34,208 bases of DNA from an uncultured Clostridia bacterium (GCA_910585795.1 CAJUFV010000272.1:1-34208), one strand, 5' to 3'. Shown: positions 24,124 through 31,007, numbered from the stretch's first letter. A program made the numbers and translations. The notes: generated by a model not told the origin, from the sequence alone.

Positions 24124-25062
24124 TTATTCAAAGTGCCTGCCTGTTACCTTATAAAATTCTTCATCGCTCATTATATCGTGGGAAGTATAACAACGACAAT
24201 TACAGTCCTCAGAAGCGACACCTGATTTACCGGGACAATTTGTCTTTGCTCCACTGCTTAAAACAAATTTATCATTTTGCAGAACTGTAACACCTTCCAT
24301 TTGTTTGTGATTAGCGTCTTTAGTTTTTCTTACTGCATTATCTTTCATTGTGCGCCACGTCTTAACCATTCTATATCCTGTCTTTGTTCTTTTCAGAGCT
24401 TCATCAGATTTATTTGCCGCATCATCAAAAGCGGTTTCGCGTACTCTATGTCCCTCTGTTCGGACAACATTCATAGCTTTTTTATAATCGCCGTCAAGCC
24501 GTTCCGCAACTTTGCGCGCCATTGTAGGCATTGTATCGCCGTTAGTAATGCCAAGCGTTATATCTTGCTTGATTTTATATACAACGTCCCTACGATGCCG
24601 TTCAAGCACTTCATTAAGTGTCAGTTTCTTAACCGGATTTTTTACCGATTGCGTTACCGTTCGAGCCGATATTCCTTTTAAAGGCTCTAATGCTTTAACT
24701 GTTTTCTTTTTTACGCGCCCTGTATCAATAACTGCGTCCACCATACCGCCGTAGCATAGTTTATATGTACTCTCCATTGTCGCTTGTATTTCATCTCTCA
24801 CCTGCGGAGTAAGTACGTCAATACGTGCAAGTATCTCTTCAAGAAATTTAGCTTTTTTGCTTGCGTTTCTTAAATCAGAATAATTTAATTTGCCATCTTT
24901 AGCGGCATATTTAGCAAATTCAACGCCTATAAATCCTTGTAATTCCGTTACGCACTCTTTATATAATTTCCTTATCTGCTTTTCAGCTCCTGCGTCCCTA
25001 TGCTCGGCGATACGTCTTAACTGTACTAAGGCTTTTTCTATTTCACTAAGTTTTTCAGCCAT
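24124..25062 (-). CDS. Minor head protein (SPP1 gp7/Mu gpF-like)
   Basis: A 312-residue protein of the Phage_Mu_F family. It enters the procapsid with the portal and helps DNA ejection. The C-terminal half has the hallmark NVVRTEGHRVRETAFDDA near residues 200-217, then KTWRTMKDNAVRKTKDANHKQMEG split over two conserved segments, and a cysteine-containing end, ASEDCNCRCY near residue 285. The start overlaps the portal gene by 25 bases. The N-terminal half is helical and charged. Confidence 0.88.
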   Translation of the reverse strand: MAEKLSEIEKALVQLRRIAEHRDAGAEKQIRKLYKECVTELQGFIGVEFAKYAAKDGKLNYSDLRNASKKAKFLEEILARIDVLTPQVRDEIQATMESTYKLCYGGMVDAVIDTGRVKKKTVKALEPLKGISARTVTQSVKNPVKKLTLNEVLERHRRDVVYKIKQDITLGITNGDTMPTMARKVAERLDGDYKKAMNVVRTEGHRVRETAFDDAANKSDEALKRTKTGYRMVKTWRTMKDNAVRKTKDANHKQMEGVTVLQNDKFVLSSGAKTNCPGKSGVASEDCNCRCYTSHDIMSDEEFYKVTGRHFE

Positions 25063-26573
25063 TCACTCACAACCTTCAAGAGATTTTTACTGTCTGTCTG
25101 TTTCCCAGTTTCCTCGCTGATAATGTTATCGTCTATTTCCTCTTGAACATCTTTATCATCATCAAACAAGCTCGGAATATCACCTTTATCCTCCTCAATT
25201 GTCTGCATAACATAATCAACATCATCAATGCTTGATAATGCTATCTGATACGCAATCTTTTCAGGAACACCAGCGCTTATAAGAGCCTGTGCCGCTTGTG
25301 CTTCGCTAAGAATATCAAGAGGAAAATTGCGCTTAAAGTCCATCATACACTGCATAGGGTCAACCGTAATCTTACGTTTCGCCCAACTGCTTGACAATAG
25401 CTTGAACATATACATACCTGCCGACTGCATTTTAGCTTGAAATCTACCGCATTTTGTTTCAAGTCCTGTCAATTTAAACTTTAAAGCTATACCACTTGCG
25501 GAATAAAACGCCTCATCGCTCAAATTAGGCGTTTGACTAAAACGGTATATATTGTTCTCTGTTCTATTTAAGTGATTTTCTGTAAAAATATCGTTTATAT
25601 CCTTTGTTAAGAAATAAATTTTACCCTCTTTTGACCCTGAATGGTATTTAAAAGCACCTGTTTTTTGTGCTGCGCCTATATCCTCATCGCTTATATGGAT
25701 ATTCTCGAACACCATATATGCTCGTGCAAAACCTTCTACCTCGTTATTGCAATCAGACATAGAACGGTCATATGCGTCTATAAGGCTCAAAACCTTTTCC
25801 GCATCACCAACCATCTCTTTGTTATTCGGTATTATAAACAAAGGACAATAATCAAAACAATGTAATGCACGTTTCTTTAAAACTAAACTGCCAAGATTAC
25901 CCTCATAGTAATATATATACTGCTTATCGTAAAGCTCAACTTTCCATATTGTTTTACGGTCTATTGTCTTTGTAGAGTAATATCGTATCGCATATTTAGG
26001 TTCAGTAACTTCGGTATCTGATAAAACTATTGTTTCATACGGTGCTACCGTCATTACGCTTTCTTCGCCGTCTAAATTGATATAAAGCAAACGTCCCGAA
26101 TAACCGCAAATGGCAGCATACTTTGTTGTTTCCATATCCACATCAAACATATTATTGCGATACACGAAGTCTGTAAGATGCTTTTTGGCGATTTCTACCT
26201 CATCATCGCCACCCGTTTCTTGCTCTGACTCTTGTGTTGTGCTATAACTGTATCCGATAGGCTTTCCTGAAAAATATCCGACCTTGAAATCGACTATCTC
26301 AGAAAAGAAATCGTTATTCAGCTTATTATTGACAATATCGTCTTCATCTTTAAATCGAGGGCCGCGTTTGAATATAGGCACGCTGTCCTCATCATTTCTA
26401 TACCGTTTATAAAGACGTTTGTTATATTTTGAATTATTTTTATGCTTGTATATTATGTCATACAACATTTTTAAATCAATACCCTCTGCCGGCAATACAC
26501 CCTTGACCGCAATTTCATCTAATGCGGCAGTTTCAGCCGTATAATTTGGATATATCTCGATTTCTTTTCTCAT
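25038..26573 (-). CDS. Portal protein (SPP1 gp6-like)
   Basis: A 511-residue protein expected to form the 12-subunit ring through which terminase packs DNA. The N-terminus has NKRLYKRY and IFKRGPRFKDEDDIVNNKL near residues 51-86, followed by VDFKVGYFSGKPIGY at about 93-107, both typical of SPP1-type portals. The central wing and stem helices cover about 270-430, and an acidic end covers 460-495. Its ATG overlaps the stop of the 44-residue gene upstream and has no good own ribosome-binding site, so translation is probably coupled. Confidence 0.9.
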   Translation of the reverse strand: MRKEIEIYPNYTAETAALDEIAVKGVLPAEGIDLKMLYDIIYKHKNNSKYNKRLYKRYRNDEDSVPIFKRGPRFKDEDDIVNNKLNNDFFSEIVDFKVGYFSGKPIGYSYSTTQESEQETGGDDEVEIAKKHLTDFVYRNNMFDVDMETTKYAAICGYSGRLLYINLDGEESVMTVAPYETIVLSDTEVTEPKYAIRYYSTKTIDRKTIWKVELYDKQYIYYYEGNLGSLVLKKRALHCFDYCPLFIIPNNKEMVGDAEKVLSLIDAYDRSMSDCNNEVEGFARAYMVFENIHISDEDIGAAQKTGAFKYHSGSKEGKIYFLTKDINDIFTENHLNRTENNIYRFSQTPNLSDEAFYSASGIALKFKLTGLETKCGRFQAKMQSAGMYMFKLLSSSWAKRKITVDPMQCMMDFKRNFPLDILSEAQAAQALISAGVPEKIAYQIALSSIDDVDYVMQTIEEDKGDIPSLFDDDKDVQEEIDDNIISEETGKQTDSKNLLKVVSEWLKNLVK

Positions 26574-26704
26574 TTACTCGCCAACTTTCTTAATTTGTTT
26601 ACTATTTTCCTATCAAACTGAACAAATTTACCGTTACATATGCTCGTTCCGCATTTAGTGCATACGCTTACATCATTTATCTTTTTCCATATATGCTTGC
26701 ACAT
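26570..26704 (-). CDS. 44-residue CxxC zinc-knuckle protein coupled to portal
   Basis: This small gene fills the gap between large terminase and portal. The ATG at 26704 follows GGAGGT, which lies in the last codons of terminase; the stop overlaps the portal start (ATGA). The product has Cys2, His4, CTKCG near residues 15-19 and Cys23, probably binding one zinc, followed by a basic helix. It may be a packaging accessory. The spacing, ribosome-binding site and stop/start overlap support it strongly. Confidence 0.72.
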   Translation of the reverse strand: MCKHIWKKINDVSVCTKCGTSICNGKFVQFDRKIVNKLRKLASK

Positions 26705-26706
26705 AA

Positions 26707-27939
26707 TTACAACCTCCGCGCGCTACTTGCACTTGAACCGTGCTGTAACGGCTCTGTCGCATAACGTAAAGCGTCCATTAAGTGATTATCCTTGTCAACG
26801 GGCTTATTAAGTCTATTTCCGTGCTTATCCTCAAGCCAATGATATGTTTGTATCTCATTTTTGAAATGCTGACACGTTTTGTCAATAATGATTTTATATC
26901 CTTGCAACCAAAGAATGCCCGCATTAACACTGTTAGGACCTTTGATAGCCGCAGTTGCGTTTATACCGTGTCTATTCATCTCGGCAATAATTAAATCGCC
27001 TGCGCTGTCACAGGTTATAAATTCGCTCTGCGGTACTTTTTTCTTAACCGCTGATATTGTTTCATCAAACAGCATTTTAGATTGATAAAATTCATCAAAA
27101 ACATAAATCTCTTTCTTTGCGTTATTAACGTGAACTCGAATATAAGCATTCGGGTCATTACTAAAGCCAAAGTCCATACCATTGTAAATATTATTAAATG
27201 AACTGCGGATTTTGGATAAATCTCTTACCGTCCAATTTCTGAATATAACGTCGCCAAGTACACCCCACTTGCCGAGCGTGTATACCTCATAGAAATATCT
27301 GTCGCTCTCGTTTTCAAGTTCCTCTATATCGTCCTTTGTCAAGAAATGATTATCCTTGTATGTACTGTGAATAATAAGCAGGTTGTCATCACTGTAAATG
27401 TCCTTCGTATCGTCCCAACCGCCAAAAAATTCTTTATATATCCAATGCGTTTGCAATATCGGGTTGAAGCTAAAAATTATGCGTTTCGGGACATCTGATA
27501 AACCTCTCAACCTTTTTCTTAACTGCTTATATGAATTGTAGTCAATTTCAGTTGCCTCCTCAATCCATATATCAGTAATGACGCCCTCTATCGGCGTAAT
27601 TGATTTTAGCTTCTCTACATTGTCAAGACCTGCAAAGAGAAATTGCCTGTTATTATCTTTACAGGTTATAGTTAAATCGCCTTTTCTAATAATGAATTTA
27701 TGCTCTAATCCCATAGTGATAATGGCTTTAATGATTTCATTGTATACAGATTTTCGTACCGTGTCGGCAACATTCCGGACTACTAAATAATTTCTGCCCT
27801 TTATTACGTCCATAACCGCCCTCTGCGATAAAAAATAAGACTTGCCGGAAGAGGAACCGCCGAACAATATCTGTACCCTGCGTGTATCATTGACATAGGG
27901 TAAATATTTATCGTTAATTAAGAGTTGTTTCCTAATCAT
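26707..27939 (-). CDS. terL: Terminase large subunit
   Basis: The packaging motor and nuclease, 410 residues. The ATPase domain has Walker A GGSSSGKS at residues 27-34 and Walker B DIWIEEATE at about 122-130. The RNase H-like nuclease domain has acidic residues in GMDFGFSNDP (about 248), FITCDSAGD (about 303) and DNHLMDALRY (about 385). The family is Terminase_3. The start is the ATG at 27939, 7 bases after GGGAGG; a TTG two codons earlier is less well placed. It overlaps the small terminase gene by 8 bases. Confidence 0.96.
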   Translation of the reverse strand: MIRKQLLINDKYLPYVNDTRRVQILFGGSSSGKSYFLSQRAVMDVIKGRNYLVVRNVADTVRKSVYNEIIKAIITMGLEHKFIIRKGDLTITCKDNNRQFLFAGLDNVEKLKSITPIEGVITDIWIEEATEIDYNSYKQLRKRLRGLSDVPKRIIFSFNPILQTHWIYKEFFGGWDDTKDIYSDDNLLIIHSTYKDNHFLTKDDIEELENESDRYFYEVYTLGKWGVLGDVIFRNWTVRDLSKIRSSFNNIYNGMDFGFSNDPNAYIRVHVNNAKKEIYVFDEFYQSKMLFDETISAVKKKVPQSEFITCDSAGDLIIAEMNRHGINATAAIKGPNSVNAGILWLQGYKIIIDKTCQHFKNEIQTYHWLEDKHGNRLNKPVDKDNHLMDALRYATEPLQHGSSASSARRL

Positions 27940-28390
27940 TGTCAATCCTCCCTGCGGTGGAGGCTGGCATTATTTCAAAGATTATGCTCTGATTTTCCTC
28001 GCTCTCTGTCTTTTCTACCTGCTTATCGCCCCATTTCGGACGCTGACGGTTTTTCAGCCAAAATATACCTGCTGTTACATCAGGCGCAACCTCTTTGACT
28101 GTTGTTGTAGTAACCGTACCCTTTGCTGACTCTACCGTCTTAACCTCTGTAACCTCATAACCTAACGCCCTTTTCAATAACGCATTTTCGACCTGCGTAT
28201 CAACAATATCCTTCCCTTTTTTTAAGGTGTGAAAAATGGGAAGATGTTTTGATTTCCAATTTTCAAGAGTTCTGCGCGTTATTCCCATATTTTGAGCTAT
28301 TTGCTCATCTGTCAAGCCATCACGCGCCCAAGCCTCTAACCGAAGCAGACCCTCATCTGTCAACCACTCTTGATATTTGCCTTTTGCCAT
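27932..28390 (-). CDS. terS: Terminase small subunit
   Basis: The 152-residue DNA-binding subunit chooses the packaging start site. Residues about 22-50 form a helix-turn-helix (LTDEQIAQNMGITRRTLENW), followed by an oligomerisation helix and the C-terminal block NALLKRALGYEV ... VAPDVTAGIFWLKNRQRPKW, a standard end of this family that contacts the large subunit. The ribosome-binding site is AAGGAGGTGG. A similar C-terminal block occurs in the short gene at 28606-28803, which suggests an old duplication. Confidence 0.9.
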   Translation of the reverse strand: MAKGKYQEWLTDEGLLRLEAWARDGLTDEQIAQNMGITRRTLENWKSKHLPIFHTLKKGKDIVDTQVENALLKRALGYEVTEVKTVESAKGTVTTTTVKEVAPDVTAGIFWLKNRQRPKWGDKQVEKTESEENQSIIFEIMPASTAGRIDND

Positions 28391-28424
28391 TGAAAGTCCA
28401 CCTCCTTGCTACTGAATTTATATA

Positions 28425-28565
28425 TTACAGGTGGTAAACACAGGGCATTCCGCGTTTCGTTAATTCTCTATTTAAGGCTCTCAGCTTATGCCGGCATTTA
28501 TGCCAGCGCTTATTTTTCCTCAACCATCGTTTTATGAATATGTACCGTCTTATTCTTTGCCGCAT
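28425..28565 (-). CDS. 46-residue very basic protein before terminase
   Basis: An ATG behind AGAGGTGATAAT opens 46 codons with about 20 Arg, Lys or His residues (MRQRIRRYIFIKRWLRKNKR at the start, then a second basic helix and a final Cys and His). It ends 34 bases before the small terminase start. It may bind DNA or RNA. It is kept because start, stop and ribosome-binding site fit, though short basic ORFs can occur by chance. It lies just after a terminator. Confidence 0.55.
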   Translation of the reverse strand: MRQRIRRYIFIKRWLRKNKRWHKCRHKLRALNRELTKRGMPCVYHL

Positions 28566-28584
28566 ATTATCACCTCTTACACGC

Positions 28585-28607
28585 AAAAAGCGCCTTCATC
28601 GGCGCTT
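28585..28607 (-). terminator. Intrinsic terminator after the small terminase-like gene
   Basis: On the minus strand AAGCGCC (28607-28601) pairs with GGCGCTT (28594-28588) around GATGAA, and a run of T follows. It starts at the stop codon of the gene ending at 28606. So the terminase and structural genes need either read-through, an antiterminator, or another promoter downstream. Confidence 0.75.
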
Positions 28608-28803
28608 ACCATTTATTATTGTCTATTAAATTCCTTACAAGCATTATTGCATTGACATCGGGCGGAACGTGTTTCTTTGTTACCTTGACCTTTCCTGTGT
28701 CTTGCTTGTTCTTGTCGAATATAACTTCCCTTTCCTCAATATCATACCCGCGAGCCTTTTTTAATAATAACTCACGCATTTCATTTTTTACATCATTACA
28801 CAC
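28606..28803 (-). CDS. Short protein resembling the C-terminal end of the small terminase
   Basis: 65 residues from a GTG at 28803, 7 bases after AGAGGTG. The end, LLLKKARGYDIEEREVIFD ... KKHVPPDVNAIMLVRNLIDNNKW, parallels the C-terminal end of the small terminase at 27932 (ALLKRALGYEV ... EVAPDVTAGIFWLKNRQRPKW), but no DNA-binding helix-turn-helix is present. It could compete for the large subunit or be a decayed duplicate. A longer frame to 28920 exists but lacks a ribosome-binding site and runs over the RNA candidate. Confidence 0.65.
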   Translation of the reverse strand: MCNDVKNEMRELLLKKARGYDIEEREVIFDKNKQDTGKVKVTKKHVPPDVNAIMLVRNLIDNNKW

Positions 28804-28832
28804 TTGAAAACACCTCTGTTTTGTTATATAAT
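28804..28832 (+). promoter_or_regulatory. Consensus-type sigma-A promoter on the plus strand
   Basis: TTGAAA at 28804-28809 and TATAAT at 28827-28832 are separated by exactly 17 bases. Transcription would start near 28838-28840, at the beginning of a structured region that ends in a terminator. Its direction is against all neighbouring genes. Confidence 0.7.
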
Positions 28833-28885
28833 AATGCAGATAGTTAAAACTTCGCGAGGTAAAAACTATCTGCGTCAGAGGTGTT
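28809..28885. repeat. Nested inverted repeats around the small RNA
   Basis: AACACCTCTG (28809-28818) is the exact reverse complement of CAGAGGTGTT (28876-28885). Inside it lies the perfect 10-bp pair at 28836-28845 and 28864-28873. The outer left arm contains, on the minus strand, the AGAGGTG ribosome-binding site of the gene starting at 28803, so a minus-strand transcript through here could hide it. Confidence 0.7.
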
Positions 28886-28934
28886 CTCTCTGATGTATCG
28901 GCGTAGGGTGCTGGTAACACCTTACGCCTTTTTT
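28838..28934 (+). ncRNA. Candidate structured small RNA of about 97 nt
   Basis: The span between a consensus promoter and a strong terminator holds three hairpins in a row: a 10-bp stem (28836-28845 with 28864-28873) enclosing a near-palindrome ACTTCGCGAGGT; a 6-bp stem TCAGAG/CTCTGA (28875-28880 with 28888-28893); and the terminator. The only ORF inside is 19 codons without a ribosome-binding site. It is antisense to the spacer upstream of the gene at 28606 and ends at the tail of the transporter gene. I match it to no known RNA family. It could be a regulatory, antisense or packaging-related RNA. Confidence 0.6.
28900..28934 (+). terminator. Strong plus-strand intrinsic terminator
   Basis: GGCGTAGGGTG (28900-28910) pairs over 11 bp, with one G-U, to CACCTTACGCC (28918-28928) around a 7-base loop, followed by six T. 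The opposite strand lacks a T-run, so it is directional. Its only visible use is ending the plus-strand RNA at 28838. Confidence 0.85.
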
Positions 28935-29595
28935 AATTTCTCTTTCTGGTAAAGAAGTAGAAAAACGGCGTATCTAAAGCCGCAATAATAAACTTAAACA
29001 AGTATTGACCTATCATCATTGTAAATAACTGTGGCAACATTGATTTATCAAATAACCAACCAAAACCTATTCCGAATGATATGCCTATAAAAAGAAATGT
29101 ATCTATAATCTGGCTTGTCATTGTTGAAGCGTTATTCCATATCCACCGCTTTCCTTTACTTTCAGCATTTCTCATAAAATGTGTCCTTATCTTATGAAAT
29201 ATATACACGTCCCAAGTCTGTGAGGCATAATACGCTATCATACTACCTATTACAAATATGTAATTCTGACCTAAGAGTGTTACATATGCCTCCTGCACTG
29301 TATTATCTGCTGTCGGTATGTATCTTGTTAATATAATCAATATAGTTGCAAGTATCTGACCTATAAAACCATATCGTACCGTAGCGTTAGCCTCTTGCTT
29401 TCCCCATATCTCACCAATTACATCTGTCATTAAAAAAGTAATGGCATAACAGAACACCGCACCGGGCAATGTTATAACTGTCCCAAACAAGTTTACGCCT
29501 GTATAAAATAATTTGCTTGTTACTACATTTGAAATGACAAGGCTGACTGTAAATATAATCTGTAAAATTGATAAATTGCTCTGTGTCTTTTTCAT
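28933..29595 (-). CDS. yhhQ: Queuosine-precursor transporter (YhhQ/VUT family)
   Basis: A 220-residue membrane protein of the YhhQ/DUF165 (VUT) family, which imports queuosine precursors such as preQ0, preQ1 or queuine. Six hydrophobic helices lie near residues 9-31, 34-56, 74-92, 109-128, 161-182 and 185-210. Family features include VVTSKLF near 21-27, GAVFCYAITFLMTDVIGEIWG split around 45-65, and WIWNNASTMTSQIIDTFLF-like residues at about 151-169. The start lies 4 bases after the DpdA stop, with its ribosome-binding site in the last DpdA codons. That coupling suggests it feeds DpdA. Confidence 0.9.
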   Translation of the reverse strand: MKKTQSNLSILQIIFTVSLVISNVVTSKLFYTGVNLFGTVITLPGAVFCYAITFLMTDVIGEIWGKQEANATVRYGFIGQILATILIILTRYIPTADNTVQEAYVTLLGQNYIFVIGSMIAYYASQTWDVYIFHKIRTHFMRNAESKGKRWIWNNASTMTSQIIDTFLFIGISFGIGFGWLFDKSMLPQLFTMMIGQYLFKFIIAALDTPFFYFFTRKRN

Positions 29596-29599
29596 AATC

Positions 29600-30364
29600 T
29601 TAATATCTCCTCATATCCATATATTTTTGGTATTTTACCCATTCTTTTAAATTGTGAGCGACTAATTCGCCTATTTTCACTTTCTTATTACCTTTTTCTA
29701 ATACTCTTGCACTGACATATTCTCCATTAAAAAAATGAATTTGCTGTCCTCGAGAGGCAGCCGTATTATAGCTTGAACTGTCCACACTGTAAAACTTGTA
29801 TTTATGGAGTTCTTTTGTCTTTGTAAAGCCTAACCCGTGAACCTTTACATTTCTTTTATAGGCATAATTTATCAGCTTGCGGATAAGATTGTACTCTGAC
29901 GCTTTTATTTCGTGTGTTACAATACCACCTATTGCAATATAGCTGTATTGCTCACATAAGCGTTTCCAATAATCGACTCCTCGCCCTTTATGCCAAACAG
30001 GAATACATTGACGCCCCGTTTCATTTTCTATTTTATTGCGCCATACTTCCACCTGCTGAATACCGAACACGCTATCAACATCAAGCTCGAAAAAGTATTT
30101 GATGTTGTATTTCTTTATAAAAGCAATATACCGATTGACATATTCGTTCATTTGCTTTAATGTTACTTTTGCTCCGTTCATATATGAGAAAGCACCACTA
30201 TCAAGCAAAAAATTATCATTGTCAACAATATTTAAAGCTTCTAAACATTTTTTCTCACCATTAAAAAAGGTTTCAAGAATATATAGTGGATTACATTCTT
30301 GAATGGTTTTCTTTTTTAATGCTTTTGTCATTCCACTACTTGTTGCCGCCAAATAAACTCTCAT
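29600..30364 (-). CDS. dpdA: DpdA-family DNA 7-deazaguanine transglycosylase
   Basis: A 254-residue paralogue of tRNA-guanine transglycosylase. Motifs of the TGT barrel are clear: LLDSGAFS at 52-59 (Asp55; compare DSGGFQ), ELDVDS at 93-98, YIAIGGIV at 142-149 (compare AIGGL), VHGLGFTKTKEL at 175-186 (compare MGVGTPEDL) and SVDSSSYN at 193-200 (Asp195). The zinc-binding end of tRNA enzymes is missing, as in phage DpdA. DpdA proteins swap guanine in DNA for preQ0 or related bases, protecting phage DNA from restriction. It overlaps the ParB-like gene by 4 bases. No preQ0 synthesis gene is in the window, so salvage through the adjacent transporter is likely. Confidence 0.88.
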   Translation of the reverse strand: MRVYLAATSSGMTKALKKKTIQECNPLYILETFFNGEKKCLEALNIVDNDNFLLDSGAFSYMNGAKVTLKQMNEYVNRYIAFIKKYNIKYFFELDVDSVFGIQQVEVWRNKIENETGRQCIPVWHKGRGVDYWKRLCEQYSYIAIGGIVTHEIKASEYNLIRKLINYAYKRNVKVHGLGFTKTKELHKYKFYSVDSSSYNTAASRGQQIHFFNGEYVSARVLEKGNKKVKIGELVAHNLKEWVKYQKYMDMRRY

Positions 30365-30849
30365 ATCTCAAATTTGTGTCCGCAATTCGGACATACCGCC
30401 GTTTTCTTTTCGCGTTCCTTTACGATTTCCGTATCTTGCAAAAAATCATCATCTGACACATTTAAATCCATATCGCTTAAATCAGGAAATTTATATGTGC
30501 TTAAATCTATATTGACTGCCTCCAGCTCGGCCGCAAGTTTATCAAATGTCCACGTTGTTAAATCCTGCGTCTTGTTAATAACAAGGCGTACCTCTCTTAC
30601 TTCATCGTCCGTCAATTCGTCCGCTATAATGCAAGGTACTTTTTCAAGTGAACATTCAATAGCTGCCTTTAGCTGTGCCTCTCCGTCTATGATAACATCG
30701 TTTTTATCAATCAGTATCGGAGTCAAAAAACCATAGTCGTTTATAGACTTTGTAACTGCCTCTACCGTTTCATCGTGGTTCCTCGGATTGTTGTCATATA
30801 CTTTCAATGCCTCAACGAGTTTCATTACTATTTTAATCTTTGTCTGCAT
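30361..30849 (-). CDS. ParB-like nuclease/CTPase-domain protein with terminal zinc knuckle
   Basis: 162 residues. The ParB N-terminal fold covers about 10-112: NNPRNHDETVEAV at 20-32, FLTPILID at 41-48, IIDGEAQLKAA at 53-63 (the usual GERRxxAA or GHRRxxAA has Gln/Leu here) and VPCIIADELTDDEVRE at 71-86. An acidic linker and a CPNCGHKF motif at 153-160 follow. ParB-domain proteins in phages often sit beside DNA-modification genes. This one overlaps dpdA (ATGA), suggesting a shared role. The ribosome-binding site is GAGGTG. Confidence 0.8.
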   Translation of the reverse strand: MQTKIKIVMKLVEALKVYDNNPRNHDETVEAVTKSINDYGFLTPILIDKNDVIIDGEAQLKAAIECSLEKVPCIIADELTDDEVREVRLVINKTQDLTTWTFDKLAAELEAVNIDLSTYKFPDLSDMDLNVSDDDFLQDTEIVKEREKKTAVCPNCGHKFEI

Positions 30850-30880
30850 TTGCTCACCTCATTATCAAAATATTAAGAAA

Positions 30881-30908
30881 GGACACCGAATTTTCTTGCT
30901 CGGTGTCC
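30881..30908 (-). terminator. Leader hairpin with weak T-run before the ParB-like gene
   Basis: A perfect 9-bp stem (30908-30900 with 30889-30881) and 10-base loop is followed on the minus strand by TTTCTTAATATTTT. It lies between the putative late promoter and the first gene, so it could be an attenuator or antiterminated leader. Confidence 0.55.
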
Positions 30909-30930
30909 CTCTTGAAATGACTAAAGTTCT

Positions 30931-30949
30931 GTACTCTGATTTTGAGTAC
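30931..30949 (-). promoter_or_regulatory. Operator-like palindrome GTACTC-N7-GAGTAC
   Basis: The 6-bp arms at 30931-30936 and 30944-30949 are exact inverted copies. They lie just downstream of the -10 candidates at 30959-30971, a common place for a repressor site. The binding protein is unknown. Confidence 0.45.
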
Positions 30950-30958
30950 ATTTACTCT

Positions 30959-31007
30959 ATTATAAATTATAACATAGGAAAACGGGACAAACGGGACAAA
31001 TGGGACA
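30959..31007 (-). promoter_or_regulatory. Activator-dependent late promoter with three 9-bp repeats
   Basis: On the plus strand, GGGACA occurs at 30984, 30993 and 31002, in 9-bp units AACGGGACA, AACGGGACA and AATGGGACA. On the minus strand two TATAAT boxes follow, at 30971-30966 and 30964-30959, with no consensus -35 at proper distance; the repeats occupy that place. An AT-only tract lies upstream. This fits a promoter needing an activator bound to the repeats, probably the RinA-like protein whose gene ends 6 bases away. Confidence 0.6.

Noticed and set aside
28835..28894. 19-codon plus-strand ORF inside the small RNA candidate
   Set aside because: It has no ribosome-binding site and its codons lie in perfect RNA stems; the structure explains the sequence better.
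28804..28920. Longer 104-residue version of the small terminase-like gene
   Set aside because: The extra N-terminus lacks a ribosome-binding site and covers the small RNA and its terminator; the GTG at 28803 has AGAGGTG at the right distance.
29600..30364. Reading the transglycosylase as an ordinary tRNA-guanine transglycosylase (Tgt)
   Set aside because: It is far shorter than Tgt, lacks the cysteine/histidine zinc site and the tRNA-specific end, and lies in a phage late operon beside a ParB-like gene.
30981..31007. Three short repeats as a possible CRISPR remnant
   Set aside because: The units are 9 bases without spacers, and no cas gene is near.
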